Shown here in pieces: positions 9,278-17,358 of a stretch of DNA of 64,000 bases. Source of the stretch: Streptomyces composti (GTDB lineage: Bacteria > Actinomycetota > Actinomycetes > Streptomycetales > Streptomycetaceae); assembly GCF_012034205.1 (NCBI RefSeq), contig NZ_JAATEM010000003.1, forward strand, positions 1 to 64,000, read 5' to 3'. The position numbers and the translations under genes are program-made. Every line of letters starts with the position of its first letter. Position 1 is the stretch's first letter. The notes below the pieces were generated by a model. It ran no database searches and had not been told where the DNA came from. It saw only the letters and a list, made by a program, of their open reading frames with translations.

Positions 9278-9407
9278 TGGCGGCACCTCCTCTCGTCATG
9301 ACGGTCGACTCCCCAGGGGGTCCTGAGGGTTCCCCCAGCCGACCACTTGCACACGATCGGGTGATCGAAGTTGGTCAGGGGGTGACCACAGGGAGCCTGC
9401 ATCCCGC

Positions 9408-9436
9408 ACAACGAGCGGTGCGGTACTTGGGTTACG
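9408..9436 (-). promoter_or_regulatory. candidate BldN-dependent promoter of rsbN
   Basis: On the minus strand CGTAAC (9431-9436) and CGTTGT (9408-9413) are separated by 17 bp. This resembles the sigma BldN promoter pattern as I remember it from bldM p1 (CGTAAC, then CGTTGA). The element lies about 130 bp upstream of the rsbN start, which would make the anti-sigma gene a target of its own sigma factor. Confidence 0.5.
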
Positions 9437-9511
9437 GACGCCGGGGGATCGGTTGATGAAGTCAACGCGGCCTCACGGAACGTGAGTTGCGGGTCGCCGA
9501 GCGTGCCCGGA

Positions 9512-10288
9512 TCAGCGGGCGTCGTCCGGCAGGAGCCGGGCGAGAGTGCGCACCGCCCGGTACTGGAGCGTCTTGATGGCGCCCTCGTTCTTGCCCATCA
9601 CCCGGGCGGTCTCGGCCACCGACAGACCCTGCAGGAAGCGCAGCGTGACGCACTCCTGCTGCTGGGGGTTGAGGCGGCGCACGGCGTCCAGCAGGGCGGC
9701 GTTGGACAGGGACTCCAGGACCGAGTCCTCGGGGGAGCGCTCGACCTCGTTGGCGTCGAGCATCTCGCCGGTGGTGACCTCCAGGCGGAAGCGGCTGGAC
9801 TTGAAGTGGTCGGCGACCAGGTTGCGGGCGATGGTGACGAGCCAGGCGCCGAAGTCGCGCCCCTGCCAGGTGAAGGTGCCGATCCTGCGCAGGGCCCGCA
9901 GAAAGGTCTCGCTGGTGAGGTCCTCGGCGGTCGCCTTGCCTCCCACGCGGTAGTAGATGTACCGGTACACGGTGTCGCTGTACTGGTCGTACAGGCGCCC
10001 GAAGGCGTCGGCCTCGCCGGCCTGGGCGCGCTCGACCAGGTCCATCATCCGAGCACTGTCGCTGTCCGCGGCGGGCCGGCGCGCGGTGGCCGCGCCCGTG
10101 GAGCGCCCGCGTCTGCCGACCGCGGCACTGCCTTCGGCGAGGGCGTAGCAGGGGCCGACGGGTGCGGTGGCGAAGGCGGGGACGGCGTACGCGGTGGGGA
10201 CGAAGCCGCGCAACAGGTCTCGGGCCGTTGCGACCGTCGCGCGCAGCGTAGCCAGGCCCGAGGCGTCAACCCCGACGTGTGGGTACAC
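9512..10288 (-). CDS. bldN: ECF sigma factor BldN
   Basis: A 258-residue developmental sigma factor. Residues 1 to about 80 form the unusual N-terminal pro-sequence (MYPHVGVDASGLATL...) that is removed to give mature BldN in S. coelicolor. Sigma region 2 spans about 81-160 (DAFGRLYDQYSDTVYRY, AEDLTSETFLRAL). Region 4 spans about 200-255 (LNPQQQECVTLRFLQGLS, GAIKTLQYRAVRTL). The GTG start follows GGGAG. BldN drives bldM, chaplin and rodlin genes. A 234-bp gap separates it from rsbN, with two small inverted repeats at 9452-9466 and 9472-9486. Confidence 0.96.
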   Translation of the reverse strand: MYPHVGVDASGLATLRATVATARDLLRGFVPTAYAVPAFATAPVGPCYALAEGSAAVGRRGRSTGAATARRPAADSDSARMMDLVERAQAGEADAFGRLYDQYSDTVYRYIYYRVGGKATAEDLTSETFLRALRRIGTFTWQGRDFGAWLVTIARNLVADHFKSSRFRLEVTTGEMLDANEVERSPEDSVLESLSNAALLDAVRRLNPQQQECVTLRFLQGLSVAETARVMGKNEGAIKTLQYRAVRTLARLLPDDAR

Positions 10289-10652
10289 GGGACTCCCAGA
10301 GGCAGAGCTTCCATCACATGCACTTCGGAACCTTTCACCCGTCGTAGCGACGGAGAGGTGCCGGTTTGCGTCTGAGGAGAATAACGCTTCGTACAGGCGC
10401 TGCTACACCGAGTTGCTCAAATCATCGATTACGTCGCTTCTGTAGTCGGTTGACGCCCTGCCAGGTGCCGGAGAGTGACCGCTTGTTGACCGGATTGTTT
10501 CGTTTTCCGGGTTCATGTAGGGCGAGTTGTGGCCGTGTGCAGCCAACAGGGCTGAACAGGCGGGTTGCGGGGTAAGAAGCGGGGATTGGTCGCGTGGCGT
10601 ACTGGACGACCCGCTCTGGTCGATCCGGTCGGCCCGGTGGTGCAATGGCCGC
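10289..10652. promoter_or_regulatory. bldN upstream / divergent intergenic region
   Basis: This 364-bp gene-free stretch separates bldN (minus) from the coiled-coil gene (plus). It is less G+C-rich than its surroundings, as expected for a regulated promoter region. I could not identify a convincing -35/-10 pair or a full BldD palindrome. Only an AGTGAC half-site-like sequence at 10474 is visible. bldN is a known BldD target in other streptomycetes. Confidence 0.45.
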
Positions 10653-11372
10653 ATGGGACGGGACCTTGGCGGGACGGAGGGGGTCGGGCGCGCCCTGCTG
10701 GCCGCCCTCACGGACGAGGTGGACCGGCGTCAGGCGGCAGGGCAGCTCTCCCCGTTGCGGGCAGCGCAGCTGCTGCACACCGCGGTCGCCGAGGTGTCGA
10801 GACAGCGCAGCAGGCCGGACGGCAGGCCGTCCGTACCGGTCCATGTGTTCATCGGGGAGCTGCTCTCCGGAACAGCGAGGCCGCACCCCGTGAACCCGTC
10901 CCTGCCTCCGCTCGACCCCGCGCTGCCCGAACCGCGGCGCGGTCCGGACAAGGTGCGGCGGCGCAAGGCGGCGGAGCGGGCCCGGGCGCGGGAGAAGGCC
11001 CGGGCGAAGGAGCAGGAGCGCGCCGCGCTGCGGCAGCGGGAAAGGGAGCGGGCGCGGGAGGAGTCGTACCAGCGGCTGCTGGACCGGGCCGCCGAGCAGA
11101 GGCGGCGCCGGGAGCGGGCCGAGCGGCGGGCGCCGGAGCTGGTGGCGAGCGCCGGGCTGGATCCGGAGGCGAACACGCTGGAGATCGCCAGGCAGCTGCT
11201 GACACGTGAGCCGGAGGTGACGCCGGAGCAGCTGCGGCGGGCGGTCCGGGTCTTCGAGGAGACGTACGAGGCGCGCGTCCGCGCGTTCCGGGACTCGGGC
11301 GGGCTGATGCCCTGGCCGAACGCGCGGACCCTGATCCCGGTGCTCTTCGGGCCGCGCCGGGACGACGCGTAG
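10653..11372 (+). CDS. conserved coiled-coil protein of unknown function
   Basis: A 239-residue soluble protein. The N-terminal about 75 residues are helical (LLAALTDEVDRRQAAGQL, LLHTAVAEVSRQRS). The centre (about 95-165) is an uninterrupted Arg/Glu/Ala helix of the KxxERARAREKARAKEQ type, predicted as a long charged coiled coil. A compact C-terminal domain ends PWPNARTLIPVLFGP. I do not recognise a family. The ATG at 10653 is chosen because earlier in-frame codons run into the bldN regulatory region. Confidence 0.65.
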   Translation: MGRDLGGTEGVGRALLAALTDEVDRRQAAGQLSPLRAAQLLHTAVAEVSRQRSRPDGRPSVPVHVFIGELLSGTARPHPVNPSLPPLDPALPEPRRGPDKVRRRKAAERARAREKARAKEQERAALRQRERERAREESYQRLLDRAAEQRRRRERAERRAPELVASAGLDPEANTLEIARQLLTREPEVTPEQLRRAVRVFEETYEARVRAFRDSGGLMPWPNARTLIPVLFGPRRDDA

Positions 11373-11424
11373 ACGACCGGGAGCAGGACCCCCGGCGGGG
11401 GAGTCCGGCCGGCGGGACGACGAA

Positions 11425-11455
11425 GCGGGGCGCCCCCGGACCGGGGGCGCCCCGC
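11425..11455. terminator. bidirectional terminator
   Basis: A perfect 13-bp stem (11425-11437 with 11443-11455) with a GGACC loop lies between the convergent coiled-coil gene and hemD. Confidence 0.85.
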
Positions 11456-11477
11456 CCTGTCGCCGGACTCGGGCCGG

Positions 11478-13190
11478 TCAGGTCGTCGAACGGCGCCTGC
11501 GGGAGCCCGGGCGGCGTTCGCTCGGGCGGGTCACCGGGTCGCCGGCCTCCAGCGCGGCCAGACGGCGCCGGGCGCCGAAGTCGGCCAGCGCCTCCGCCAG
11601 CTTGTGGACCGACGGCTCGGGGGCCATCACGTCCACCCGCAGGCCGTGCTCCTCCGCCGTCTTCGCGGTGGCCGGGCCGATACAGGCGATCACCGTCACA
11701 TTGTGCGGCTTGCCCGCGATGCCGACCAGGTTGCGGACGGTGGAGGAGGAGGTGAACAGGACCGCGTCGAAGCCGCCGCCCTTGATCGCCTCGCGGGTCT
11801 CCGCCGGGGGCGGCGAGGCGCGGACCGTGCGGTAGGCGGTGACGTCGTCGACCTCCCAGCCCAGCTCGATCAGGCCGGCCACCAGCGTCTCGGTGGCGAT
11901 GTCGGCGCGCGGCAGGAAGACACGGTCGATCGGGTCGAACACCGGGTCGTAGGGCGGCCAGTCCTCCAGCAGGCCCGCCGCCGACTGCTCGCCGCTGGGC
12001 ACCAGGTCGGGCTTGACGCCGAAGGCGACCAGCGCGGCGGCCGTCTGCTCGCCGACCGCGGCCACCTTGATGCCGGCGAAGGCGCGCGCGTCGAGGCCGT
12101 ACTCCTCGAACTTCTCCCGGACCGCCTTGACCGCGTTGACCGAGGTGAAGGCGATCCACTCGTAGCGGCCCGTCACCAGGCCCTTGACCGCCCGCTCCAT
12201 CTGCTGGGGCGTGCGCGGCGGCTCGACCGCGATGGTCGGGACCTCGTGCGGCACGGCACCGTAGGACCGCAGCTGGTCGGAGAGCGACGCCGCCTGCTCC
12301 TTCGTGCGCGGCACGAGCACCTTCCAGCCGAACAGCGGCTTGGACTCGAACCACGCCAGCTGGTCGCGCTGGGCGGCGGAGGAGCGCTCACCGACCACGG
12401 CTATCACGGGCCGGCCGCCCTCCGGGGACGGAAGCACCTTCGCCTGCTTCAGGGTCTGCGCGATCGTGCCGAGGGTGGCGGTCCAGGTGCGCTGCCGGGT
12501 GGTGGTGCCCGCCACGGTGACCGTCATGGGTGTGTCGGGCTTGCGACCGGCGGACACCAGTTCGCCCGCGGTGGCGGCCACGGTGTCCAGCGTGGCCGAG
12601 ACGACCACCGTGCCGTCCGAGGCGCCGATCTCCGTCCAGCAGCGGTCCGAGGCCGTGCGCGCGTCCACGAACCGGACGTCCGCGCCCTGCTCGTCGCGCA
12701 GCGGCACGCCGGCGTACGCGGGCACGCCGACGGCGGCCGCGATGCCGGGGACCACCTCGAAGGGCACCCCGGCGGCGGCGCACGCCAGCATCTCCTCGGC
12801 GGCGTAGGCGTCCAGGCCGACATCGCCGGACACCGCACGGACGACCCGCCTGCCGCCCCGCGCGGCCTCCATGACAAGATGTGCGGCATCCCGCACAGCG
12901 GGGTCGCCGGCGGTTGTTGACGCGCCGTCAACAACCGTCAGCTGAGGCGTGCCTGTGCCCGTGGCGGAAGCAGCGGAGGAGTCCGCCGCCGCGTCCGTCT
13001 GCACCTCGGCGACGCCCTGCCTGGCATGCCGGCGCACGACGTCGAGCACCTCGTGCTCGGCGACGAGGACGTCCGCGTTCGCCAGCGCCTCCACGGCGCG
13101 GAGAGTCAGCAGTCCCGGATCTCCGGGTCCGGCACCGAGGAAGGTGACGTGCCCTTGTTCCGGAGGGGCGGGAAGGGTGGTGGGGCTCAA
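11478..13190 (-). CDS. hemD: uroporphyrinogen-III synthase fused to a methyltransferase-like domain
   Basis: A 570-residue bifunctional protein. Residues about 10-245 resemble the uroporphyrinogen-III C-methyltransferase fold, keeping FLGAGPGDPGLLT but not the GGDPxxFGR loop (here VSGDVGLDAY). Residues about 290-545 are uroporphyrinogen-III synthase (VLVPRTKEQAASLSDQL, WIAFTSVNAV, AVGEQTAAAL, VLFTSSSTVRN), which makes the asymmetric ring for haem, sirohaem and B12. It starts at TTG 13190, overlapping the hemC stop as TTGA, with GGGGGAGCG upstream. It is the last gene of rex-hemACD. Confidence 0.9.
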   Translation of the reverse strand: MSPTTLPAPPEQGHVTFLGAGPGDPGLLTLRAVEALANADVLVAEHEVLDVVRRHARQGVAEVQTDAAADSSAASATGTGTPQLTVVDGASTTAGDPAVRDAAHLVMEAARGGRRVVRAVSGDVGLDAYAAEEMLACAAAGVPFEVVPGIAAAVGVPAYAGVPLRDEQGADVRFVDARTASDRCWTEIGASDGTVVVSATLDTVAATAGELVSAGRKPDTPMTVTVAGTTTRQRTWTATLGTIAQTLKQAKVLPSPEGGRPVIAVVGERSSAAQRDQLAWFESKPLFGWKVLVPRTKEQAASLSDQLRSYGAVPHEVPTIAVEPPRTPQQMERAVKGLVTGRYEWIAFTSVNAVKAVREKFEEYGLDARAFAGIKVAAVGEQTAAALVAFGVKPDLVPSGEQSAAGLLEDWPPYDPVFDPIDRVFLPRADIATETLVAGLIELGWEVDDVTAYRTVRASPPPAETREAIKGGGFDAVLFTSSSTVRNLVGIAGKPHNVTVIACIGPATAKTAEEHGLRVDVMAPEPSVHKLAEALADFGARRRLAALEAGDPVTRPSERRPGSRRRRSTT

Positions 13191-14146
13191 TGTGCTCGCT
13201 CCCCCATCAGACCGGCCGCGCCCTGCGCGAGCATCTCGGAGGCGAGTTCGCGACCGAGTGCCGTCGCCGCCTCGTGCGTCTCGGGCACGGGACCGGTGGT
13301 GGACAGCTGCACCAGCGTGGCACCGTCGGTCGTGCCGACAACACCCCGCAGGCGCATTTCCTTGACAATCTGCCCGTCGGCCAGGAGGTCGGCCAAGGCC
13401 CCCACGGGGGCACTGCAACCGGCCTCCAGGGCGGCGAGCAGTGACCGCTCGGCCGTCACGGCGGCCCGGGTGAACGGGTCGTCGAGCTCGGCGAGCGCGG
13501 CGGTCAGGCCCGCGTTGTCCGCGGCGCACTCGACCGCCAGTGCCCCCTGGCCGGGAGCGGGCAGTACGGTGTCGACCGAGAGGAAGTCGGTCACCTCGTC
13601 GCCGCGGCCGATCCGGTTCATGCCGGCGGCGGCCAGGACGACGGCGTCCAGCTCCCCCTTGTGCACGTATCCGATCCGGGTGTCGACGTTCCCGCGGATC
13701 GGCACGGTCTCGAAGTCCAGGCCGTGGGCGCGGGCGTACGCGTTGAGCTGGGCCATGCGGCGCGGCGAACCGGTGCCGATGCGCGCCCCGCGCGGCAGGT
13801 CGGTCAGCTTCAGCGCGTCCCGGGCGACGATCACGTCCCGCGGGTCCTCGCGCGCCGGGATGGCGGCGAGCGCCAGCTCCTCGGGCTGCGTGGTGGGCAG
13901 GTCCTTCAGCGAGTGCACGGCGAAGTCGACCTCGCCGCGCATCAGCGCCTCCCGCAGCGCGGCGACGAACACGCCGGTGCCGCCTATCTGCGCCAGGTGC
14001 TCGCGGGAGACGTCGCCGTACGTGGTGATCTCCACCAGTTCCACGGGCCGTCCGGTGACCTGGCTGACCGCCTTCGCCACCTGCCCGGACTGGGCCATGG
14101 CGAGCTTGCTGCGCCGCGTACCCAGCCGTAGTGCCTTGTCACTCAT
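13187..14146 (-). CDS. hemC: porphobilinogen deaminase (hydroxymethylbilane synthase)
   Basis: A 319-residue cytosolic enzyme joining four porphobilinogens into hydroxymethylbilane. Visible are LRLGTRRSKLAMAQS at the N-terminus, HSLKDLPT with the catalytic Asp, the substrate-binding RGNVDTR, and EAGCSAPVGA, where Cys244 would carry the dipyrromethane cofactor. Length is normal. The ATG overlaps the hemA stop as ATGA, showing translational coupling. Confidence 0.96.
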   Translation of the reverse strand: MSDKALRLGTRRSKLAMAQSGQVAKAVSQVTGRPVELVEITTYGDVSREHLAQIGGTGVFVAALREALMRGEVDFAVHSLKDLPTTQPEELALAAIPAREDPRDVIVARDALKLTDLPRGARIGTGSPRRMAQLNAYARAHGLDFETVPIRGNVDTRIGYVHKGELDAVVLAAAGMNRIGRGDEVTDFLSVDTVLPAPGQGALAVECAADNAGLTAALAELDDPFTRAAVTAERSLLAALEAGCSAPVGALADLLADGQIVKEMRLRGVVGTTDGATLVQLSTTGPVPETHEAATALGRELASEMLAQGAAGLMGERAH

Positions 14147-15873
14147 GCCGGCCCTCGGTCCTTCTCGGTGGTGCTGTCCCCGGCCCGCGAGACGGAGGCG
14201 ACCGTCTCCGGGTCGAGGTCGAACAGGGTCCGCAGCGCGTCCGCGTACCCGGCGCCGCCGGGCTCCGCGGCCAGCTGCTTGACCCGTACGGTCGGCGCGT
14301 GGAGCAGCTTGTCGACCACGCGCCGCACGGTCTGGGTGATCTCCGCGCGGTGCTTGTCGTCGAGGCCGGGCAGCCGCCCCTCCAGGCGGGCGATCTCACC
14401 CGCCACCACATCGGCGGCCATGGCGCGCAGGGCGACCACGGTCGGCGTGATGTGCGCGGCGCGCTGCGCCGCCCCGAACGCGGCGACCTCGTCGGAGACG
14501 ATACGCCGGACCTGGTCCACATCGGCAGCCATCGGAGCGTCCGCGGACGCCTCGGCGAGCGACTCGATGTCGACCAGCCGCACCCCGGCGAGGCGGTGCA
14601 CGGCGGCGTCGATGTCCCGCGGCATGGCCAGGTCGAGCAGGAACAGCACCGGCTCGGGGCGCGGCGGCTCGGCCACGGGCGCGGGACGGCGCCGCTCGGG
14701 GATGCGGCCCACCTGCGCGGCGGTCGCGGCCAGCGCGCCGATCAGCTCGGCGTCGGCCTCCGGGCCGCCCCGGCGGGCGTCCTGCGCGGCGGCGCCCCCG
14801 GCGACCCAGGCGGCGTGCTGCTCCAGGGTGGCGGCGTCCATGCCGGCCACGGCCGCCTCACCCGCCACGGAGAAGCCGGGCTGCACGGCGGACAGGTCCA
14901 GGGGGCAGTTCTCCTCGGTGCCCACCGAGGTCGGCGGCAGCGGGTCCTGCGCGGCGGACGCGGGTGCGGGCGCCGCAGGCGCCTCGCCCGCGCCGTTCCC
15001 GTCCTCGCCGGGGCCGGCCGGCTGCTCGCCGGTGCGGCCCGCCACGCCCGCGGCGACCTCGTCGGCGGTCAGCACCAGGCCGGTGGCGCCGGTGCAGGAG
15101 ACCACGACGTCGGCACGTGTCAGCTCGAACGGCACCGAGTCCATCGGGACCGCACGGGCCAGGACGTCCGTGTCGTCGCCCTCGGTGAGGATCTCCGCCA
15201 GGCGCTCGGCGCGGTCCTGGGTGCGGTTGGCGATCACGATCTCCGCGACGCCCGCCCGCGCCAGGGTCGCCGCGGCCAGCGACGACATCGAACCGGCGCC
15301 GACGACCAGGGCCTTCTTGTCTCGTGCCCAGCCGTCCACCGGGGCGCCCGCGGCCAGCTGCTCCAGGCCGAAGGTGACCAGGGACTGCCCGGCGCGGTCG
15401 ATGCCGGTCTCCGAGTGGGCGCGCTTGCCGACCCGCAGGGCCTGCTGGAACAGGTCGTTCAGCAGGCGCCCGGCGGTGTGCAGCTCCTGTGCGCGGGCCA
15501 GGGAGTCCTTGATCTGGCCGAGGATCTGGCCCTCGCCGACGACCATCGAGTCGAGGCCGCAGGCCACCGAGAACAGGTGGTGCACGGCCCGGTCCTCGTA
15601 GTGCACATAAAGATAAGGAGTGAGCTCCTCCAGGCCGACCCCGCTGTGCTGGGCGAGCAGCGTGGACAGCTCGGCGACACCGGCGTGGAACTTGTCCACG
15701 TCGGCGTAGAGCTCGATGCGGTTGCAGGTGGCCAGCACGGCGGCCTCGGCGGCCGGTTCGGCGGCGACGGTGTCCTGCAGCAGCTTGACCTGGGCGTCCC
15801 CGCTCAGCGAGGCCCGCTCCAGCACGCTGACCGGGGCACTGCGGTGGCTCAGTCCGACGACGAGGAGACTCAT
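14143..15873 (-). CDS. hemA: glutamyl-tRNA reductase with a large insertion
   Basis: A 576-residue first enzyme of C5-type haem synthesis, reducing glutamyl-tRNA to glutamate-1-semialdehyde. The N-terminus (LLVVGLSHRSAPVSVLE) and LATCNRIELYAD, with nucleophile Cys50, are canonical, as is the NADPH motif VVGAGSMSSLAAATL. The family is usually about 420-450 residues. Here an Ala/Pro/Gly-rich insert of about 140 residues lies between SCTGATGLVLTADEV and LFLLDLAMPRDID. The C-terminal dimerisation helices are intact. It overlaps rex and hemC by 4 bp each. Confidence 0.95.
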   Translation of the reverse strand: MSLLVVGLSHRSAPVSVLERASLSGDAQVKLLQDTVAAEPAAEAAVLATCNRIELYADVDKFHAGVAELSTLLAQHSGVGLEELTPYLYVHYEDRAVHHLFSVACGLDSMVVGEGQILGQIKDSLARAQELHTAGRLLNDLFQQALRVGKRAHSETGIDRAGQSLVTFGLEQLAAGAPVDGWARDKKALVVGAGSMSSLAAATLARAGVAEIVIANRTQDRAERLAEILTEGDDTDVLARAVPMDSVPFELTRADVVVSCTGATGLVLTADEVAAGVAGRTGEQPAGPGEDGNGAGEAPAAPAPASAAQDPLPPTSVGTEENCPLDLSAVQPGFSVAGEAAVAGMDAATLEQHAAWVAGGAAAQDARRGGPEADAELIGALAATAAQVGRIPERRRPAPVAEPPRPEPVLFLLDLAMPRDIDAAVHRLAGVRLVDIESLAEASADAPMAADVDQVRRIVSDEVAAFGAAQRAAHITPTVVALRAMAADVVAGEIARLEGRLPGLDDKHRAEITQTVRRVVDKLLHAPTVRVKQLAAEPGGAGYADALRTLFDLDPETVASVSRAGDSTTEKDRGPA

Positions 15874-16670
15874 GCCGGCATCACGGCGGGTACGTCCCCG
15901 TCGGGCCCCTGGTCGGTGGCGGAGGTCCGCTTGGCGCCGTCGGCGGCGGTGGTGGCATCGGTGGCGGCGGGGGCCGGCACACCGGCGGCGGTCCTGGCGG
16001 CGGCCTCCTCGCCGGCCTTGCGCTGCTCGTGGAAGGCGAGGATCTGCAGCTCGATGGAGAGATCGACCTTGCGCACGTCGACGCCGTCCGGGACGGACAG
16101 CACGGTCGGCGCGAAGTTGAGGATGGAGGTGACCCCGGCGGCCACCAGCCGGTCGCAGACCTCCTGTGCGGCGCCCGCGGGGGTCGCGATCACGCCGATG
16201 TGGACGCCGTTCTCCCGGACGATGGTCTCCAGCTCGTCGGAGTGCTGCACGGGGATCCCGGCGACCGGCTTCCCGGCCATGGACGGGTCGGCGTCGATCA
16301 GTGCGGCGACCCGGAAACCGCGGGAGGCGAAGCCGCCGTAGTTGGCGAGCGCGGCGCCGAGGTTACCGATTCCTACGATCACAACCGGCCAGTCCTGGGT
16401 CAGGCCGAGTTCGCGGGAGATCTGGTACACGAGATACTCGACGTCGTACCCGACGCCTCTGGTGCCGTAGGAACCCAGGTAGGAGAAGTCCTTGCGCAGC
16501 TTCGCGGAGTTGACCCCCGCGGCCGCCGCCAGCTCCTCCGAGGAGACCGTGGGCACGGAGCGCTCCGAGAGCGCGGTCAGGGCGCGGAGGTACAGCGGAA
16601 GCCTGGCGACGGTGGCCTCGGGAATCCCTCGGCTACGGGTCGCCGGTCGGTGAGTTCGGCCAGTTGCCAC
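15870..16670 (-). CDS. rex: redox-sensing transcriptional repressor Rex
   Basis: A 266-residue NADH/NAD-responsive repressor. An N-terminal winged helix (LPLYLRALTALSERSVPTVS, GVNSAKLRKDFSYLGSYG) precedes a Rossmann domain (VVIVGIGNLGAAL) that senses NADH, and an Ala-rich tail. GTG 16670 is chosen because GGAG lies 6 bp upstream and the protein then matches S. coelicolor Rex in length. It heads the hemACD operon and should repress itself through the operator at 16747-16764. Confidence 0.95.
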   Translation of the reverse strand: MATGRTHRPATRSRGIPEATVARLPLYLRALTALSERSVPTVSSEELAAAAGVNSAKLRKDFSYLGSYGTRGVGYDVEYLVYQISRELGLTQDWPVVIVGIGNLGAALANYGGFASRGFRVAALIDADPSMAGKPVAGIPVQHSDELETIVRENGVHIGVIATPAGAAQEVCDRLVAAGVTSILNFAPTVLSVPDGVDVRKVDLSIELQILAFHEQRKAGEEAAARTAAGVPAPAATDATTAADGAKRTSATDQGPDGDVPAVMPA

Positions 16671-16746
16671 GGTGCTCCTGCGGGTAGAGCGGGGCTTCAG
16701 GCGGTCATGCGTCCCCGGACCGCCCCGTCGACAGCAGGCTATGTCT

Positions 16747-16764
16747 TTGTGAACGCGTGCACAA
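16747..16764. promoter_or_regulatory. Rex operator (ROP)
   Basis: TTGTGAACGCGTGCACAA fits the Rex operator consensus TTGTGAANNNNTTCACAA with one change, inside a longer imperfect palindrome (16745-16766). It lies 77 bp upstream of the rex GTG, where autoregulation of rex-hemACD is established in S. coelicolor. Confidence 0.9.
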
Positions 16765-16791
16765 AGATGGTGTCCGATTTGCCCGGCCAAC

Positions 16792-16805
16792 GTGACCCGA
16801 GTCAC
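16792..16805. promoter_or_regulatory. Crp-like inverted repeat upstream of rex
   Basis: GTGACCCGAGTCAC, extended to a 16-bp palindrome at 16791-16806, fits the Streptomyces Crp pattern GTG-N6-GNCAC as I remember it. It lies 28 bp beyond the Rex operator, in the 323-bp gap between rex and the glutaredoxin-like gene. Confidence 0.45.
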
Positions 16806-16993
16806 GCGGGCCTGCCGCCTCGGCGGGGAACCGGCGCGGCACGCACACCGTTCCTTTTCTTCTGGGGGCAAAACAGCACACTCTCCTCTGTGAATCCCGC
16901 CCCCGAGACCAAGCCGCCATCGATCCTAAGCGACGATCCGGCCACTTTGTACTGGCCGGTCAGTCGTCGCAGGTCGGCCGGGGATCGGGGCGG

Positions 16994-17272
16994 TCAATCG
17001 GTGAGGGCCTTGCGGAGGCGGTCCTCGTTCACGCGCCAGAAGGTGTGCTGGCGGCCGTCCACGAGGACCACGGGGATCTGCTCCCAGTACTCGGCGTGCA
17101 GCTCCGGGTCCTGGGTGATGTCCTTCTGCTCCCAGCGCACGCCGAGGTCGCCGCAGACCTTCTCGATCACGACCTGCGCGTCGTCGCAGAGATGACATCC
17201 CGGTTTGCGGATGAGGGTCACGAGGTGGTCCCGCCGAGTCCTGGACCGGAAGAAAGGGCTCATGTCGGCCAT
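16994..17272 (-). CDS. glutaredoxin-family protein
   Basis: A 92-residue thioredoxin-fold protein with a CxxC redox centre (RKPGCHLCDDAQ), the conserved cis-Pro region (YWEQIPVVLVDG) and a FWRVNEDRL end. This is the DUF836/glutaredoxin-like group common in actinobacteria, probably a thiol-disulfide oxidoreductase. The first ATG (17272) is used; an ATG three codons later is possible. It lies upstream of rex on the same strand but is separated by rex's own regulated promoter. Confidence 0.85.
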   Translation of the reverse strand: MADMSPFFRSRTRRDHLVTLIRKPGCHLCDDAQVVIEKVCGDLGVRWEQKDITQDPELHAEYWEQIPVVLVDGRQHTFWRVNEDRLRKALTD

Positions 17273-17358
17273 TGTCGCGCGCCCGCCTTAACGAGGCGGA
17301 CGCGTAGAGTTCACGACGTTCAAACCTCTCGACTCGGGAAACACCGAACAGACTGGCT

